Assembly (NCBI RefSeq): GCF_900069005.2 | Contig: NZ_LN831279.1 | Span: 518,305 to 582,304 of the forward strand | Length of the DNA: 64,000 nucleotides | Origin: Paenibacillus sp. GM2 | GTDB taxonomy: Bacteria; Bacillota; Bacilli; Paenibacillales; Paenibacillaceae | Direction: 5' to 3' | Shown: positions 55,487 to 63,244 of the stretch, one piece after another | How positions within the stretch are numbered: position 1 is the stretch's first letter | Layout: each line of letters begins with the position of its first letter | The notes under the pieces: generated by a model | What the model was told of the DNA's origin: nothing | The model's database searches: none | Seen by the model: only the letters and a program-made list of their open reading frames with translations | Position numbers and translations under genes: made by a program

Positions 55487-56056
55487 ATGGCGATTTACAC
55501 ACGTACTGGTGATCAGGGGCAGACCTCAGTGATCGGCGGAAGAGTATATAAAGATGATGAGAGAGTGGAAGCTTACGGCACGATAGATGAATTGAACTCT
55601 TTTGTTGGGCAGGCCGCGAGCCTTGCGGAAGGAGAGAAATTTGCCGACCTGCGCGAGGATTTGCTGCAAATTCAACAAGAGTTGTTCGATTGCGGCTCCG
55701 ATCTGGCCTACGTCAAGATCAAAGAGAGCAAATATAAAGTAACGTCCGAGCTATGGGAGAGATTGGAGCAGTGGGTAGACCGCTATGAACAGGAAAATCC
55801 TAAGCTTGAGCGTTTCATTCTGCCTGGCGGTTGCCAATTGGCCGCTGTTCTTCACGTCTGTCGTACCGTCTGCCGCCGTGCTGAACGCCGCGTAGTAACC
55901 CTGAGCCATAAGACGGACATTAACGAGGAAGCTTTGAAATATATCAATAGGTTATCTGATTTCTTCTTCACGGTGGCCAGGACAGCCAACGCGCGTCTGG
56001 CAGTTCCCGATGTAGAATATATGCGCAGTCGGAAGGTGTTCGGCAATAAATCATGA
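55487..56056 (+). CDS. pduO: Cob(I)alamin adenosyltransferase, PduO type
   Basis: 189 residues from ATG 55487 (AGGGGGAG upstream). Adenosylates cob(I)alamin from ATP. The ATP site is IYTRTGDQGQTSVIGG near the N-terminus; the conserved helical core has YGTIDELNSFVGQA and the CRTVCRRAERRVV arginine motif. It overlaps the next gene by ATGA. In this window adenosyl/methyl-cobalamin users include the B12 radical SAM protein near 2 kb. Confidence 0.93.
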   Translation: MAIYTRTGDQGQTSVIGGRVYKDDERVEAYGTIDELNSFVGQAASLAEGEKFADLREDLLQIQQELFDCGSDLAYVKIKESKYKVTSELWERLEQWVDRYEQENPKLERFILPGGCQLAAVLHVCRTVCRRAERRVVTLSHKTDINEEALKYINRLSDFFFTVARTANARLAVPDVEYMRSRKVFGNKS

Positions 56057-57018
56057 CAGACTACTATGAACCGATTACTTATCAAGTAACAGAGCTGGAA
56101 GAAGGTTGGCTGGTGAAGACGGTATTGCAGCGGCGCTTAGGCGTATCGCGGAAGCTGCTGTCACGGATCAAGTTGACGGAACGCGGTGTAATGCTGAACG
56201 GGGAACGAATATATATCAGCATGCCGGTAAGAGCGGGGGATATCGTATCCATCTCCTTGGAGCAGGAGATGTCGGAGGATATTTTGCCCCAGCCGATTTC
56301 ATTCGATATTGTGTATGAGGATAAAGCACTGCTGATCGTCAACAAGGAACCGGGGATTATTGTTCATCCAACACATGGTCATTATGTGAACACGCTAGCC
56401 AACGGAGTTGTGCACTACTGGGAAGCCAAAGGCGAGAAGTATCGGTTTCGTCCGATCCATCGTCTGGATCAGGAGACGAGCGGGATTATTGCAATCGCCA
56501 AAAACGCCTATATCCACCAGCATATTTCCGAGCAGCTTATAGCGGGACAAGTTTCCAAGAAGTACATCGCTCTCGTTCACGGTTGTCCGCAGCCTGCGAG
56601 CGCCTCGATTGACGGTCCGATCGATCGTGATCCTCAGGAGCCGCATCGCCGCATCGTAACCGCGGATGGATACCCTGCATTAACTCATTATGAGGTAAAG
56701 GCTTGCTATGGACAAGGAGCTCTGGTAGAGCTTGGGCTGGAGACGGGGAGAACACATCAAATCCGCGTTCATATGACCTCAATCGGTCACCCGCTGATTG
56801 GCGACAAAATGTACCGCCATTTGGGTTACGACCAGCTGGATGAGCAGGAGCGGACAAGCATGCAGGCGCTGGATGCTCTGATTGACCGGCAGGCGCTCCA
56901 TGCTGCTGAACTGGGGTTGATCCATCCGTTAACAGGTGAGCAAATGATGTTCACTGCACCGCTGCCCGCAGATATGGCTTATTTGCAGAACAGGCTGACA
57001 TCGCAAGCGTTTGCTTAA
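56053..57018 (+). CDS. RluA-family pseudouridine synthase
   Basis: 321 residues. An S4-like N-terminal RNA-binding part (LGVSRKLLSRIKLTERGVMLNGER) precedes the synthase domain with the catalytic Asp in RPIHRLDQETSGIIAIAKN. LETGRTHQIRVHMTSIGHPLIGD completes the RluA pattern. Converts uridines to pseudouridine in 23S rRNA and/or tRNA; the site cannot be told from sequence. ATGA overlap with pduO. Confidence 0.93.
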   Translation: MTDYYEPITYQVTELEEGWLVKTVLQRRLGVSRKLLSRIKLTERGVMLNGERIYISMPVRAGDIVSISLEQEMSEDILPQPISFDIVYEDKALLIVNKEPGIIVHPTHGHYVNTLANGVVHYWEAKGEKYRFRPIHRLDQETSGIIAIAKNAYIHQHISEQLIAGQVSKKYIALVHGCPQPASASIDGPIDRDPQEPHRRIVTADGYPALTHYEVKACYGQGALVELGLETGRTHQIRVHMTSIGHPLIGDKMYRHLGYDQLDEQERTSMQALDALIDRQALHAAELGLIHPLTGEQMMFTAPLPADMAYLQNRLTSQAFA

Positions 57019-57075
57019 GATCGGCCGGCTGAATTCATTTCGATGTCGAATATGTTTTAGAGAGGAACTATATTT

Positions 57076-57441
57076 ATGAGTACACTTACAGTTTATCATT
57101 ACCCTAAATGCGGTACATGCCGCAAAGCGGTTAAATGGTTGGAGGAGCGGGGTCATCATTTGGAACTGCACAATTTGAAGGAGACAACTCCATCAAGTGA
57201 ACAATTGTCAGAGATGATCGACCGCAGCGGGCTTGAGCTTAAGAAGTTCTTTAATACGAGCGGTGAGGTATATAAAGAACTGGGACTTAAGGACAAGCTG
57301 CCGGGTTTGTCGCGCGAAGAGGCGATCCAGTTGCTTGTCTCTAATGGGATGCTGATTAAGCGGCCGCTTGTGACGGACGGACATAAGGTTACCGTAGGCT
57401 TTAAAGAGGATAGCTATGAGCAGTCATGGGGAGACAAGTAG
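57076..57441 (+). CDS. ArsC/Spx-family protein (YffB/arsenate-reductase-like)
   Basis: 121 residues. Thioredoxin-fold ArsC family; YHYPKCGTCRKAVKWLEERG has the CxxC of this group, with PLVTDGHKVTVGFKEDSYEQ near the end. Spx and MgsR are transcription factors in the same family, while YffB-type members are of uncertain function. No ars genes nearby, so arsenate reduction is not supported by context. Own GAGAGGAAC site. Confidence 0.85.
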   Translation: MSTLTVYHYPKCGTCRKAVKWLEERGHHLELHNLKETTPSSEQLSEMIDRSGLELKKFFNTSGEVYKELGLKDKLPGLSREEAIQLLVSNGMLIKRPLVTDGHKVTVGFKEDSYEQSWGDK

Positions 57442-57469
57442 ATTTTAATAGGGGAGCTTATTTACGATT

Positions 57470-58357
57470 ATGGAACAAACAAAACAACGTTTATTATTGG
57501 TTGATGGGATGGCATTGATGTTCAGGGCTTTTTATGCTTCAGCGGCAACCGGATATATCCGGCGCACCAAGGAAGGTCTGCCTACCAATGCTGTCTATGG
57601 ATTTATGCGTTATTTCTGGGATGCTGTGCAGAAGTTTGGGCCAACCCACATTGCCTGCTGCTGGGACCTAGGCAGTAAGACTTTTCGCACCGAGCAATTC
57701 TCGGCCTACAAAGGCAATCGCTCGGACGCCCCTGATGACCTGATTCCACAGTTCAGTGTGATTCGTGAAGTAATGGATAGCTTGGGGATTCCTAATGTCA
57801 GTTCGCCTGGGTTTGAGGCGGATGATTGCATCGGATCGCTGTCCGTCAAATTCAGCGAGGATATGGATGTGTTCGTCCTGACCGGTGATCATGACATGCT
57901 TCAGTTGGTGACTGACCGAATCAGCGTAATCATTATGAAAAAAGGTCATGGCAATTATATGGTATATACGCCGGAAAGTCTGATGGAGGAGAAGCAGCTA
58001 AGACCGGCGCAGATTATCGATGTAAAAGGTTTAATGGGCGACCCAAGCGACAATTATCCGGGGGTTCGCGGGATCGGCGAAAAGACTGCGATGAAGCTGG
58101 TCCAGGAATATGGCTCTGTGGACGGTATTTTGGCCAATCTGGAGGGGTTGTCCACGTCGGTTCGTACGAAAATCGAGAATGATCTGGAGATGCTTCATCT
58201 CTCCAGGCAGCTTGCCGAGATCCGTTGTGACATAGAATTGGAGTGTACGCTGGAGGGGTGCTGCTTCGAGTTGAACCCGGCGCTGGTTGTATCCAAATTT
58301 GAAGAGCTCGAAATGGCGAGCGTCTCTTCATGGATGGGATTGGCGGTAGCCAGATAG
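57470..58357 (+). CDS. 5'-3' exonuclease (PolI N-terminal-domain homologue, YpcP-like)
   Basis: 295 residues. Free-standing flap nuclease homologous to the N-terminal domain of DNA polymerase I: LLVDGMALMFRAFYA, YKGNRSDAPDDL, FEADDCIGSL, LTGDHDMLQLV, and the helix-hairpin-helix DNYPGVRGIGEKTAMKLV. Likely helps to remove RNA primers. It ends next to the modB remnant. Confidence 0.94.
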   Translation: MEQTKQRLLLVDGMALMFRAFYASAATGYIRRTKEGLPTNAVYGFMRYFWDAVQKFGPTHIACCWDLGSKTFRTEQFSAYKGNRSDAPDDLIPQFSVIREVMDSLGIPNVSSPGFEADDCIGSLSVKFSEDMDVFVLTGDHDMLQLVTDRISVIIMKKGHGNYMVYTPESLMEEKQLRPAQIIDVKGLMGDPSDNYPGVRGIGEKTAMKLVQEYGSVDGILANLEGLSTSVRTKIENDLEMLHLSRQLAEIRCDIELECTLEGCCFELNPALVVSKFEELEMASVSSWMGLAVAR

Positions 58358-58375
58358 ACAAACAGCTGTTATGGC

Positions 58376-58605
58376 TTGTGGAAATTTCCGCTGGCTTGTC
58401 GTTCACTCATGACAGCATGCGTAATTGGATTTGCCAGGGCACTAGGAGAATTCGAGCCACACTTGATGACCGCCAGCCATATACCCGGCAGAACGAAGAT
58501 GCTGCTGGCGGTGATTTATATGGCGGTCGAATCCGGGGATACGAAACTCGGCTTGGCTATGGGCAGGCCTTAAGATATTAATCTCTTTCGCATTGCTAAC
58601 AGTCA
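58376..58605 (+). pseudogene. C-terminal remnant of a molybdate ABC transporter permease (modB)
   Basis: The frame from 58376 reads [59 protein letters not shown], close to the end of ModB permeases (expected [24 protein letters not shown] and [10 protein letters not shown]). A TAA at 58571 ends the frame; the next bases in the +1 frame continue ILISFALLTVTS, the expected final helix. The 5' two thirds, modA and modC are absent. Substitutions such as EFEPH for EFGAT confirm decay. Confidence 0.72.
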
Positions 58606-58642
58606 CCAGCCCCCGTTCACAGTGAATGGGGGCCTCTATTAT
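58606..58642. terminator. Hairpin between the modB remnant and the DUF3055 gene
   Basis: GCCCCCGTTCAC, loop A, GTGAATGGGGGC, then CTCTATTATTT; may serve both directions. Confidence 0.65.
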
Positions 58643-58665
58643 TTATTGTGACGTTGGTTGGCTGT

Positions 58666-58965
58666 TTAATCCGTAAAGTAAGGGTCTCCTACGACTTGAT
58701 ATAGGAAGCTGCGCATTTCCTCGCCTTCTTGTTCTTCCAGTGAGAAGATATGCTCAAGGTAGCCTTCCTCTTCGAGGTCGTCGGTACCCAGGATGGCTGT
58801 ACGCCCATTTTGCAAATCGGTGACAAGCTTCTTGCCGTAGAAGCGGTTTGTCGTCGTTACAGCAAGATCAAAGCGCTTCAATGAATGCCCGATGAAGGTT
58901 ACAAATCTTGTTGAAGTGCTCTCTGTACTGTCGGATAAGAAATCAAGATCATTTGAGCCAGTCAT
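58666..58965 (-). CDS. DUF3055-family protein (SAV0927-like)
   Basis: 99 residues from ATG 58965 (AAGGAGGG upstream on the minus strand). Sequence such as STSTRFVTFIGHSLKRFDLAV, RFYGKKLVTDLQNGRTAILG and DDLEEEGYLEHIF agrees with DUF3055. Small cytoplasmic protein, function unknown. Confidence 0.8.
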   Translation of the reverse strand: MTGSNDLDFLSDSTESTSTRFVTFIGHSLKRFDLAVTTTNRFYGKKLVTDLQNGRTAILGTDDLEEEGYLEHIFSLEEQEGEEMRSFLYQVVGDPYFTD

Positions 58966-59045
58966 AGTATAGCCCTCCTTAAAATGCAATGTCTTTTGTC
59001 ATTATATCTGAAAAAACGGCATTTGTGGGAAAACAGCATTCCTCG

Positions 59046-59073
59046 TTGACAGCGCTTTGAAAAATGGTACAAT
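59046..59073 (+). promoter_or_regulatory. Strong promoter upstream of the HRDC gene
   Basis: TTGACA (59046-59051), 16 bases, extended -10 TGGTACAAT ending at 59073. Confidence 0.75.
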
Positions 59074-59099
59074 TAGGAATAACAGTATACGTCTAGGGG

Positions 59100-59138
59100 A
59101 AGCACCTCTCTTGCTATTAGCAGGGGAGGTGTTTTTTG
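59100..59138 (+). terminator. Terminator in the HRDC gene leader
   Basis: CACCTCTC...GGGGAGGTG hairpin followed by six T, starting only ~20 bases past the expected start point; it would release an RNA of ~55 nt. Confidence 0.8.
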
Positions 59139-59193
59139 TCGTTGTAAGCACCCTGCCGTGTTGCTGAAAACATTGAGGAGGCGAAATTGAAGG

Positions 59194-60198
59194 ATGCGGA
59201 TCGTATTTTTGAACAGCTTGGAGAGAAAAAACCAGGAGGACAGGACGGTTGAGGCGCAGATTTGGATTGGTGAAAATGAGGGTGTATGGCATATGGGCTG
59301 GAATGAGCTGGAGCAGGAGGGGCAGAAGGAGACGATCTGGTTCGAAGGGGCATCGTGGTCGGAAATGCTGCTCGTGTATCGTCATCGTCTGGCAGCCAAG
59401 CTGAGTGAAGGCTTCAGGCCGATAATCGATGGCATATGGGATGAGCAGGATCTTGCGCACGGTCGGGGAATGGCCGCACAGAGGCTGATCTGTTATAGTG
59501 AGCTGCACCCCAACGAGGAATTTTATACTGAACTGGCCTCTTGGCGTAGAAGGAAGGCGTCCATGGAACGCAAAGCCCCTTATTTGATCGCCAGCAATCG
59601 TCTGCTTAAGCTGATTAGTGTATTTTGTCCGCATAGCAAGGAGGAATTGCTGCAGCTTCCTGGTGTTGGCGAGAATAAGGCGAATGAGTATGGGGCCGAA
59701 CTACTAGAGCTGTCGAACGTTCGTGAACAACCTAGAGCCTTTCCGCTTGATTGGGTGGAGGAGAGGATCGACGACGAAATATTCCGGTCCTGGGTGTACA
59801 AGCAGAAGGAGGCTAAATACCGCGCTGAAATGGAGAAGTTCAGTCTGCGTCGCAAAGTGCTGGAATGTTTGGCAGATGGACAGGATCTCAACGATATCTG
59901 TATTCATAGCGGACTCGAACGCAGGGAGGCGTTAGAGCTGCTGGAGAATTTGGAGAAGGACGGTTATCAGATGGATGAGCTGATTAAGCTGGAGCTTCAG
60001 AATATGCCCGAGCAAGAGCAATCGGCAGCATGGCAAGCGTTCGAAGAGCTGGGGGATCATCTCCTTAAGCCGGTGTTATTGCGTGTATTTGGAGCAGAGG
60101 CGGCAGAGGATGAACAAGTGGACCAACTGTATGAGCGTCTGAGACTGATTCGTCTCTCTTTCAGACGCAATGCGGGTTCGGTTCAAAGAGCGGTGTGA
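59194..60198 (+). CDS. HRDC-domain protein of unknown function
   Basis: 334 residues. The HRDC domain (~115-190: PYLIASNRLLKLISVFC, LLQLPGVGENKANEYGAEL) is a nucleic-acid-binding module known from RecQ and RNase D. The flanks have no helicase or nuclease motif. The first 100 residues (RIVFLNSLERKN, then WIGENEGVWHMGWNEL) and the last 140 helical residues are unknown to me. GAGGAGGCG lies 20 bases before the ATG, so the exact start is unsure. Confidence 0.75.
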   Translation: MRIVFLNSLERKNQEDRTVEAQIWIGENEGVWHMGWNELEQEGQKETIWFEGASWSEMLLVYRHRLAAKLSEGFRPIIDGIWDEQDLAHGRGMAAQRLICYSELHPNEEFYTELASWRRRKASMERKAPYLIASNRLLKLISVFCPHSKEELLQLPGVGENKANEYGAELLELSNVREQPRAFPLDWVEERIDDEIFRSWVYKQKEAKYRAEMEKFSLRRKVLECLADGQDLNDICIHSGLERREALELLENLEKDGYQMDELIKLELQNMPEQEQSAAWQAFEELGDHLLKPVLLRVFGAEAAEDEQVDQLYERLRLIRLSFRRNAGSVQRAV

Positions 60199-60213
60199 TT
60201 TGACCTATAGTCG

Positions 60214-60388
60214 AGTGCAAAAAGTCAGACTTTCAGCAGCGAGAAGGTGGATGAGCGCTATAGAATCTGCACGTTATCAGCGGAAGCTGATATAATTCCA
60301 GATCACAAGAAATCTATCTTTTAATCGCGGCCGCTCATCTTCGAAGGGCTTCGATCAGGCTTGCTTATTTAAGGGTGCTTTTTGGACT
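60214..60388 (-). repeat. Diverged copy of the dispersed element, reverse orientation
   Basis: Read on the minus strand it begins near AGTCCAAAAAGCACC and ends TCATCCACCTTCTCGCTGC, TGAAAGTCTGACTTTTTGCA, matching the 3' part of the 51771/51955 units (TCATCCAACCTTCTTGGAGC, TGAAAACCGGACTTTTTGAA). Interior is largely different. Confidence 0.55.
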
Positions 60389-60395
60389 ACCTCTC

Positions 60396-60448
60396 AAAAA
60401 AACGAGGAATATTCATCAAGGGAAAACCCGTTGGTGAATATTCCTCGC
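60396..60448 (-). terminator. Terminator of corA
   Basis: Minus strand: CGAGGAATATTCA pairs with TGAATATTCCTCG, then seven T. Confidence 0.9.
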
Positions 60449-60455
60449 TATCTGT

Positions 60456-61391
60456 TCAAATCCAGTCCCGCTTGCGGAAGAGATAGAACATCCCGGCCCC
60501 AAGCACGGCCATGATGCCAAGTACAACATAGTAGCTGTATTTCCAATGCAGCTCAGGCATATTGTCAAAGTTCATTCCGTAAATCCCCGTTATCAGGGTT
60601 AAGGGAATAAAGATCGTCGTAATTGCCGTAAACACGCGCATGATTTCGTTCGCCCGATTGGCGATTGAAGCCTGGTAGGCTTCTCTTAAGTTTCCGACCA
60701 GTTCGCGGAACGTATCGAAGTTTTCAGCGATTTTTACCGCGTTCTCATAGATGTCGCTAAAGTATTTTTGCAATTGATCATCGATCAGCCGCAAATCTTT
60801 TTTATTTAAAATGTTGATAACTTCTTTTTGCGGGCCAAGCACTTTCTTCAGCCATAGTATTTCGCTTCGCAGACCGATAATTTCATTCAGGTGCGAACGT
60901 TTTGTATGCATCAGTATATCTTCTTCCAAATTTTCAATCTTCACTTCGATCCGGTCGCCAACGGTAAAGTAGTTATCAACGACAAGGTCGATCAGCAGAT
61001 AGAGGAACCAGTCTGGCGAACTGACCTCCTGCTCCCATAGAAGCGGCTTGACCGCGCGAAGTTCATTGATTTTCTGCTTGGTAACTGTAATGATATAATG
61101 CCGTCCAAGAAACACGTTCAGTGCACGCAGGAAAATTTCCTCATCATCGTAACGGATGCTGTTCACAACGATGAAATAGTGATTCTCATAGGTTTCAATC
61201 TTTGGCCGCTGTTCTTCTTCAGACAGGCAGTCTTCCACTGCCAGATCATGCAAAGAGAACAGGGGCTGAAGCAGAGCGAGATCCTCGGCATCTGCATCAA
61301 TCCAATAGAACCCTTCCTCCGGAGGGGTTGTCGTAATTTCCACGTCTTCTATAGGTGTGAATACACCTTCCTTGACATGACGAATTTTCAT
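60456..61391 (-). CDS. corA: CorA-family magnesium/divalent cation channel
   Basis: 311 residues. Large N-terminal cytoplasmic funnel domain, then two C-terminal membrane helices with the pore signature YGMNFDNMPEL between them and a basic end FRKRDWI. Imports Mg2+ (or Co2+) as a pentamer. AAAAGGGAG precedes ATG 61391 on the minus strand. A long structured leader precedes it (61453-61566). Confidence 0.95.
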   Translation of the reverse strand: MKIRHVKEGVFTPIEDVEITTTPPEEGFYWIDADAEDLALLQPLFSLHDLAVEDCLSEEEQRPKIETYENHYFIVVNSIRYDDEEIFLRALNVFLGRHYIITVTKQKINELRAVKPLLWEQEVSSPDWFLYLLIDLVVDNYFTVGDRIEVKIENLEEDILMHTKRSHLNEIIGLRSEILWLKKVLGPQKEVINILNKKDLRLIDDQLQKYFSDIYENAVKIAENFDTFRELVGNLREAYQASIANRANEIMRVFTAITTIFIPLTLITGIYGMNFDNMPELHWKYSYYVVLGIMAVLGAGMFYLFRKRDWI

Positions 61392-61452
61392 ATTAAGTTC
61401 ACTCCCTTTTCCTGGCTGTTGCGTCAGGTAAGCTCTCTTTTAGGTCGAGCAC

Positions 61453-61566
61453 AGGAAAAGACAGCGTCAGTTGAGCAGACATGCGAAAGAGGCGCCACTA
61501 CATAAAGCTCCGTGACAAGAAAGTGCCCGCGCTAATTCCACAGGTCGCCTGCTGACCGTTTTTCCT
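61453..61566 (-). ncRNA. Structured leader upstream of corA, family unassigned
   Basis: On the minus strand AGGAAAAACGGTCAG (61566-61552) pairs with CTGACGCTGTCTTTTCCT (61470-61453), closing ~80 bases with further possible stems. The pattern of the M-box (GGTGAGGCTCC-type opening) was not found. Further upstream a repeated GGCGACC occurs (61548 and 61600 regions). Confidence 0.45.
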
Positions 61567-61746
61567 ATGCGATTGTATCCTATAACTCTGCGGACTCGGG
61601 TCGCCTTCCATCTCGGATTTTTCACCTCTTTGTTCCTGATTTTAAAACACTTGTCTAGTATAACGCTGTGCCATCAAATGTTTCAAGACAAAGTTCATTC
61701 CGAGGGCGGGGGTTCGTGATTTAATCAACTGAAAGAAATGAAAGTC

Positions 61747-61774
61747 TTGTGAAAATGCAGAAATGATGTATAAT
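61747..61774 (+). promoter_or_regulatory. Promoter of the S-box/metA transcript
   Basis: TTGTGA (61747-61752), 16 bases, TATAAT (61769-61774), ~50 bases upstream of the aptamer. Confidence 0.7.
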
Positions 61775-61823
61775 AAGATCAGTAAATTCAAATTTAAAAC
61801 AACAGAATACAAAATACATTTTT

Positions 61824-62006
61824 TCTTATCAAGAGTAGGTGGAGGGACTAGCCCGATGATACCCGGCAACCGGCGAATTTTGCACGGTGCTAATTCTTGC
61901 AGGATCAAATGCCCTGTCGGCGGATGATCTCTGAGAGATGAGAGAGGTATATTCAGTCAGATATCAATGGCCTTTCTCGATTTATACGAGTGAGGCCATT
62001 TGTTGT
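61824..62006 (+). ncRNA. SAM-I riboswitch (S-box) with terminator
   Basis: Core motifs in order: CTTATCAAGAG, AGGTGGAGGGACTAGCCCG, ATGATACCCGGCAACC, GGTGCTAATTC, and the closing GAGAGATGAGAG. The expression platform ends with terminator ATGGCCTTTCTCG...CGAGTGAGGCCAT plus TTTG (61966-62003). Bound SAM should terminate transcription, shutting metA and the next gene. Confidence 0.95.
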
Positions 62007-62026
62007 ATCTCCGGCTATTAAATGAG

Positions 62027-62214
62027 TGTTCAAAAAATCCGGTGTTCAGCATGGAGTAGTTGATAAAGCCAGGGTCTGAGGAGCGGAATGTACGTATTTC
62101 GTACGCGAGCACCTGAGATGTTTCCGGAGGAAACATGAATTCATAAGCCTGCGCTTAGATTCGGCTGAATTCAAGATTCGATGCAGACATGATCAAAAGC
62201 GGATTTTTGAAGTT
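62027..62214 (-). repeat. Dispersed element copy between the S-box and metA, reverse orientation
   Basis: On the minus strand: CTTTTGATCATGTCTGCATC, GAATCTTGAATTCAGCCG, a Cys-codon-free middle with GGTGCTCGCGTACG, then CCGCTCCTCAGACCCTGGCT and CACCGGATTTTTTGAA, parallel to the 51771 unit (GCTTTTGATC, GACATCGAATCTTGAATTCA, GGTGCTCACGTAC, CTCCTCAGTCCCTGGCT). It has a ~20-bp larger interior. Confidence 0.8.
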
Positions 62215-62273
62215 CTCTTTGAGATGACAAATGATTTGTATTCAAATCCAATGAAATGAGGAGTGGGGAAATT

Positions 62274-63209
62274 ATGCCAATCAAGATCCCGGATTATTTG
62301 CCGGCCAAGGAAGTATTGAATCAAGAGAACATTTTTGTGATGGATGAAAGTCGGGCATATCGTCAGGATATTCGGCCACTCCGCATTGCGATACTAAATC
62401 TTATGCCCACAAAAGAAACAACGGAGACACAAATCCTCCGCTTGCTCGGAAATACACCGCTGCAGGTCGATATCGTGCTCTTGCATCCAAGCTCCCATAC
62501 GTCGAAGAATACATCGGCGGAGCATTTGGAAATGTTCTATAAAACTTTTGATGAAATCAGGCATCGCCGCTTTGACGGTTTGATTATTACAGGGGCTCCG
62601 GTCGAACAGCTCGAATTCGAAGAAGTGAACTACTGGAAGGAATTGCAGGAGATATTCGATTGGAGCAAAACACATGTTACTTCGACACTGCATATATGTT
62701 GGGCTTCACAAGCCGGTTTATATCATCATTATGGCGTGCGCAAAATACCTCTGGGCCAGAAATGCTTTGGCGTGTTCCCTCATACGGTGAATAAACCTCA
62801 TGTGAAGCTGCTGCGCGGCTTCGATGAAGTGTTCCAGGTGCCACATTCCCGTCATACCGACGTATTGCGAGCTGATATTGAAGTTAGAGAGGAATTGGAA
62901 GTGCTTGCGGAATCCGAGGAGGCTGGTATTTATCTTGTAGCTACCAAGGATGGCAAGCAGATTTTCGTAACCGGTCACTCCGAATATGACCCGGACTCTT
63001 TGAAGTGGGAATATGACCGCGATGTTGCCAAAGGGCTGGAAATCGATCTTCCGCTTCATTACTATCCAAATGATGATCCATCCAAGACGCCGGTGTCTAC
63101 CTGGAGATCTCATGCAAACTTATTATTCTCCAATTGGCTCAATTACTATGTGTATCAAGAGACACCTTATGACATTGATGAGGCGAAAGATTTCGTATAT
63201 GAGATTTAA
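62274..63209 (+). CDS. metA: Homoserine O-acetyltransferase of the MetA family
   Basis: 311 residues from ATG 62274 (GAGGAGTGGGG upstream). Activates homoserine for methionine synthesis. Catalytic Cys142 is in [10 protein letters not shown]; His235 and Glu237 are in VTGHSEYDP. Residue 111 is Glu (GAPVEQLEF); in Bacillus MetA, Glu at this place goes with acetyl-CoA use, Gly with succinyl-CoA. So O-acetylhomoserine is the likely product. Controlled by the upstream S-box; a repeat copy separates it from the riboswitch terminator. Confidence 0.95.
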   Translation: MPIKIPDYLPAKEVLNQENIFVMDESRAYRQDIRPLRIAILNLMPTKETTETQILRLLGNTPLQVDIVLLHPSSHTSKNTSAEHLEMFYKTFDEIRHRRFDGLIITGAPVEQLEFEEVNYWKELQEIFDWSKTHVTSTLHICWASQAGLYHHYGVRKIPLGQKCFGVFPHTVNKPHVKLLRGFDEVFQVPHSRHTDVLRADIEVREELEVLAESEEAGIYLVATKDGKQIFVTGHSEYDPDSLKWEYDRDVAKGLEIDLPLHYYPNDDPSKTPVSTWRSHANLLFSNWLNYYVYQETPYDIDEAKDFVYEI

Positions 63210-63244
63210 TTTGCGATAAATAAATAATGAGGGGAAAGATCGGC

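Noticed and set aside
57076..57441. Arsenate detoxification gene
   Set aside because: ArsC-fold only; the family also holds Spx-like and YffB-like proteins and no ars genes are present.
61392..61640. M-box (Mg2+) riboswitch upstream of corA
   Set aside because: The conserved opening and core motifs of the M-box are not seen; kept only as an unassigned structured leader.
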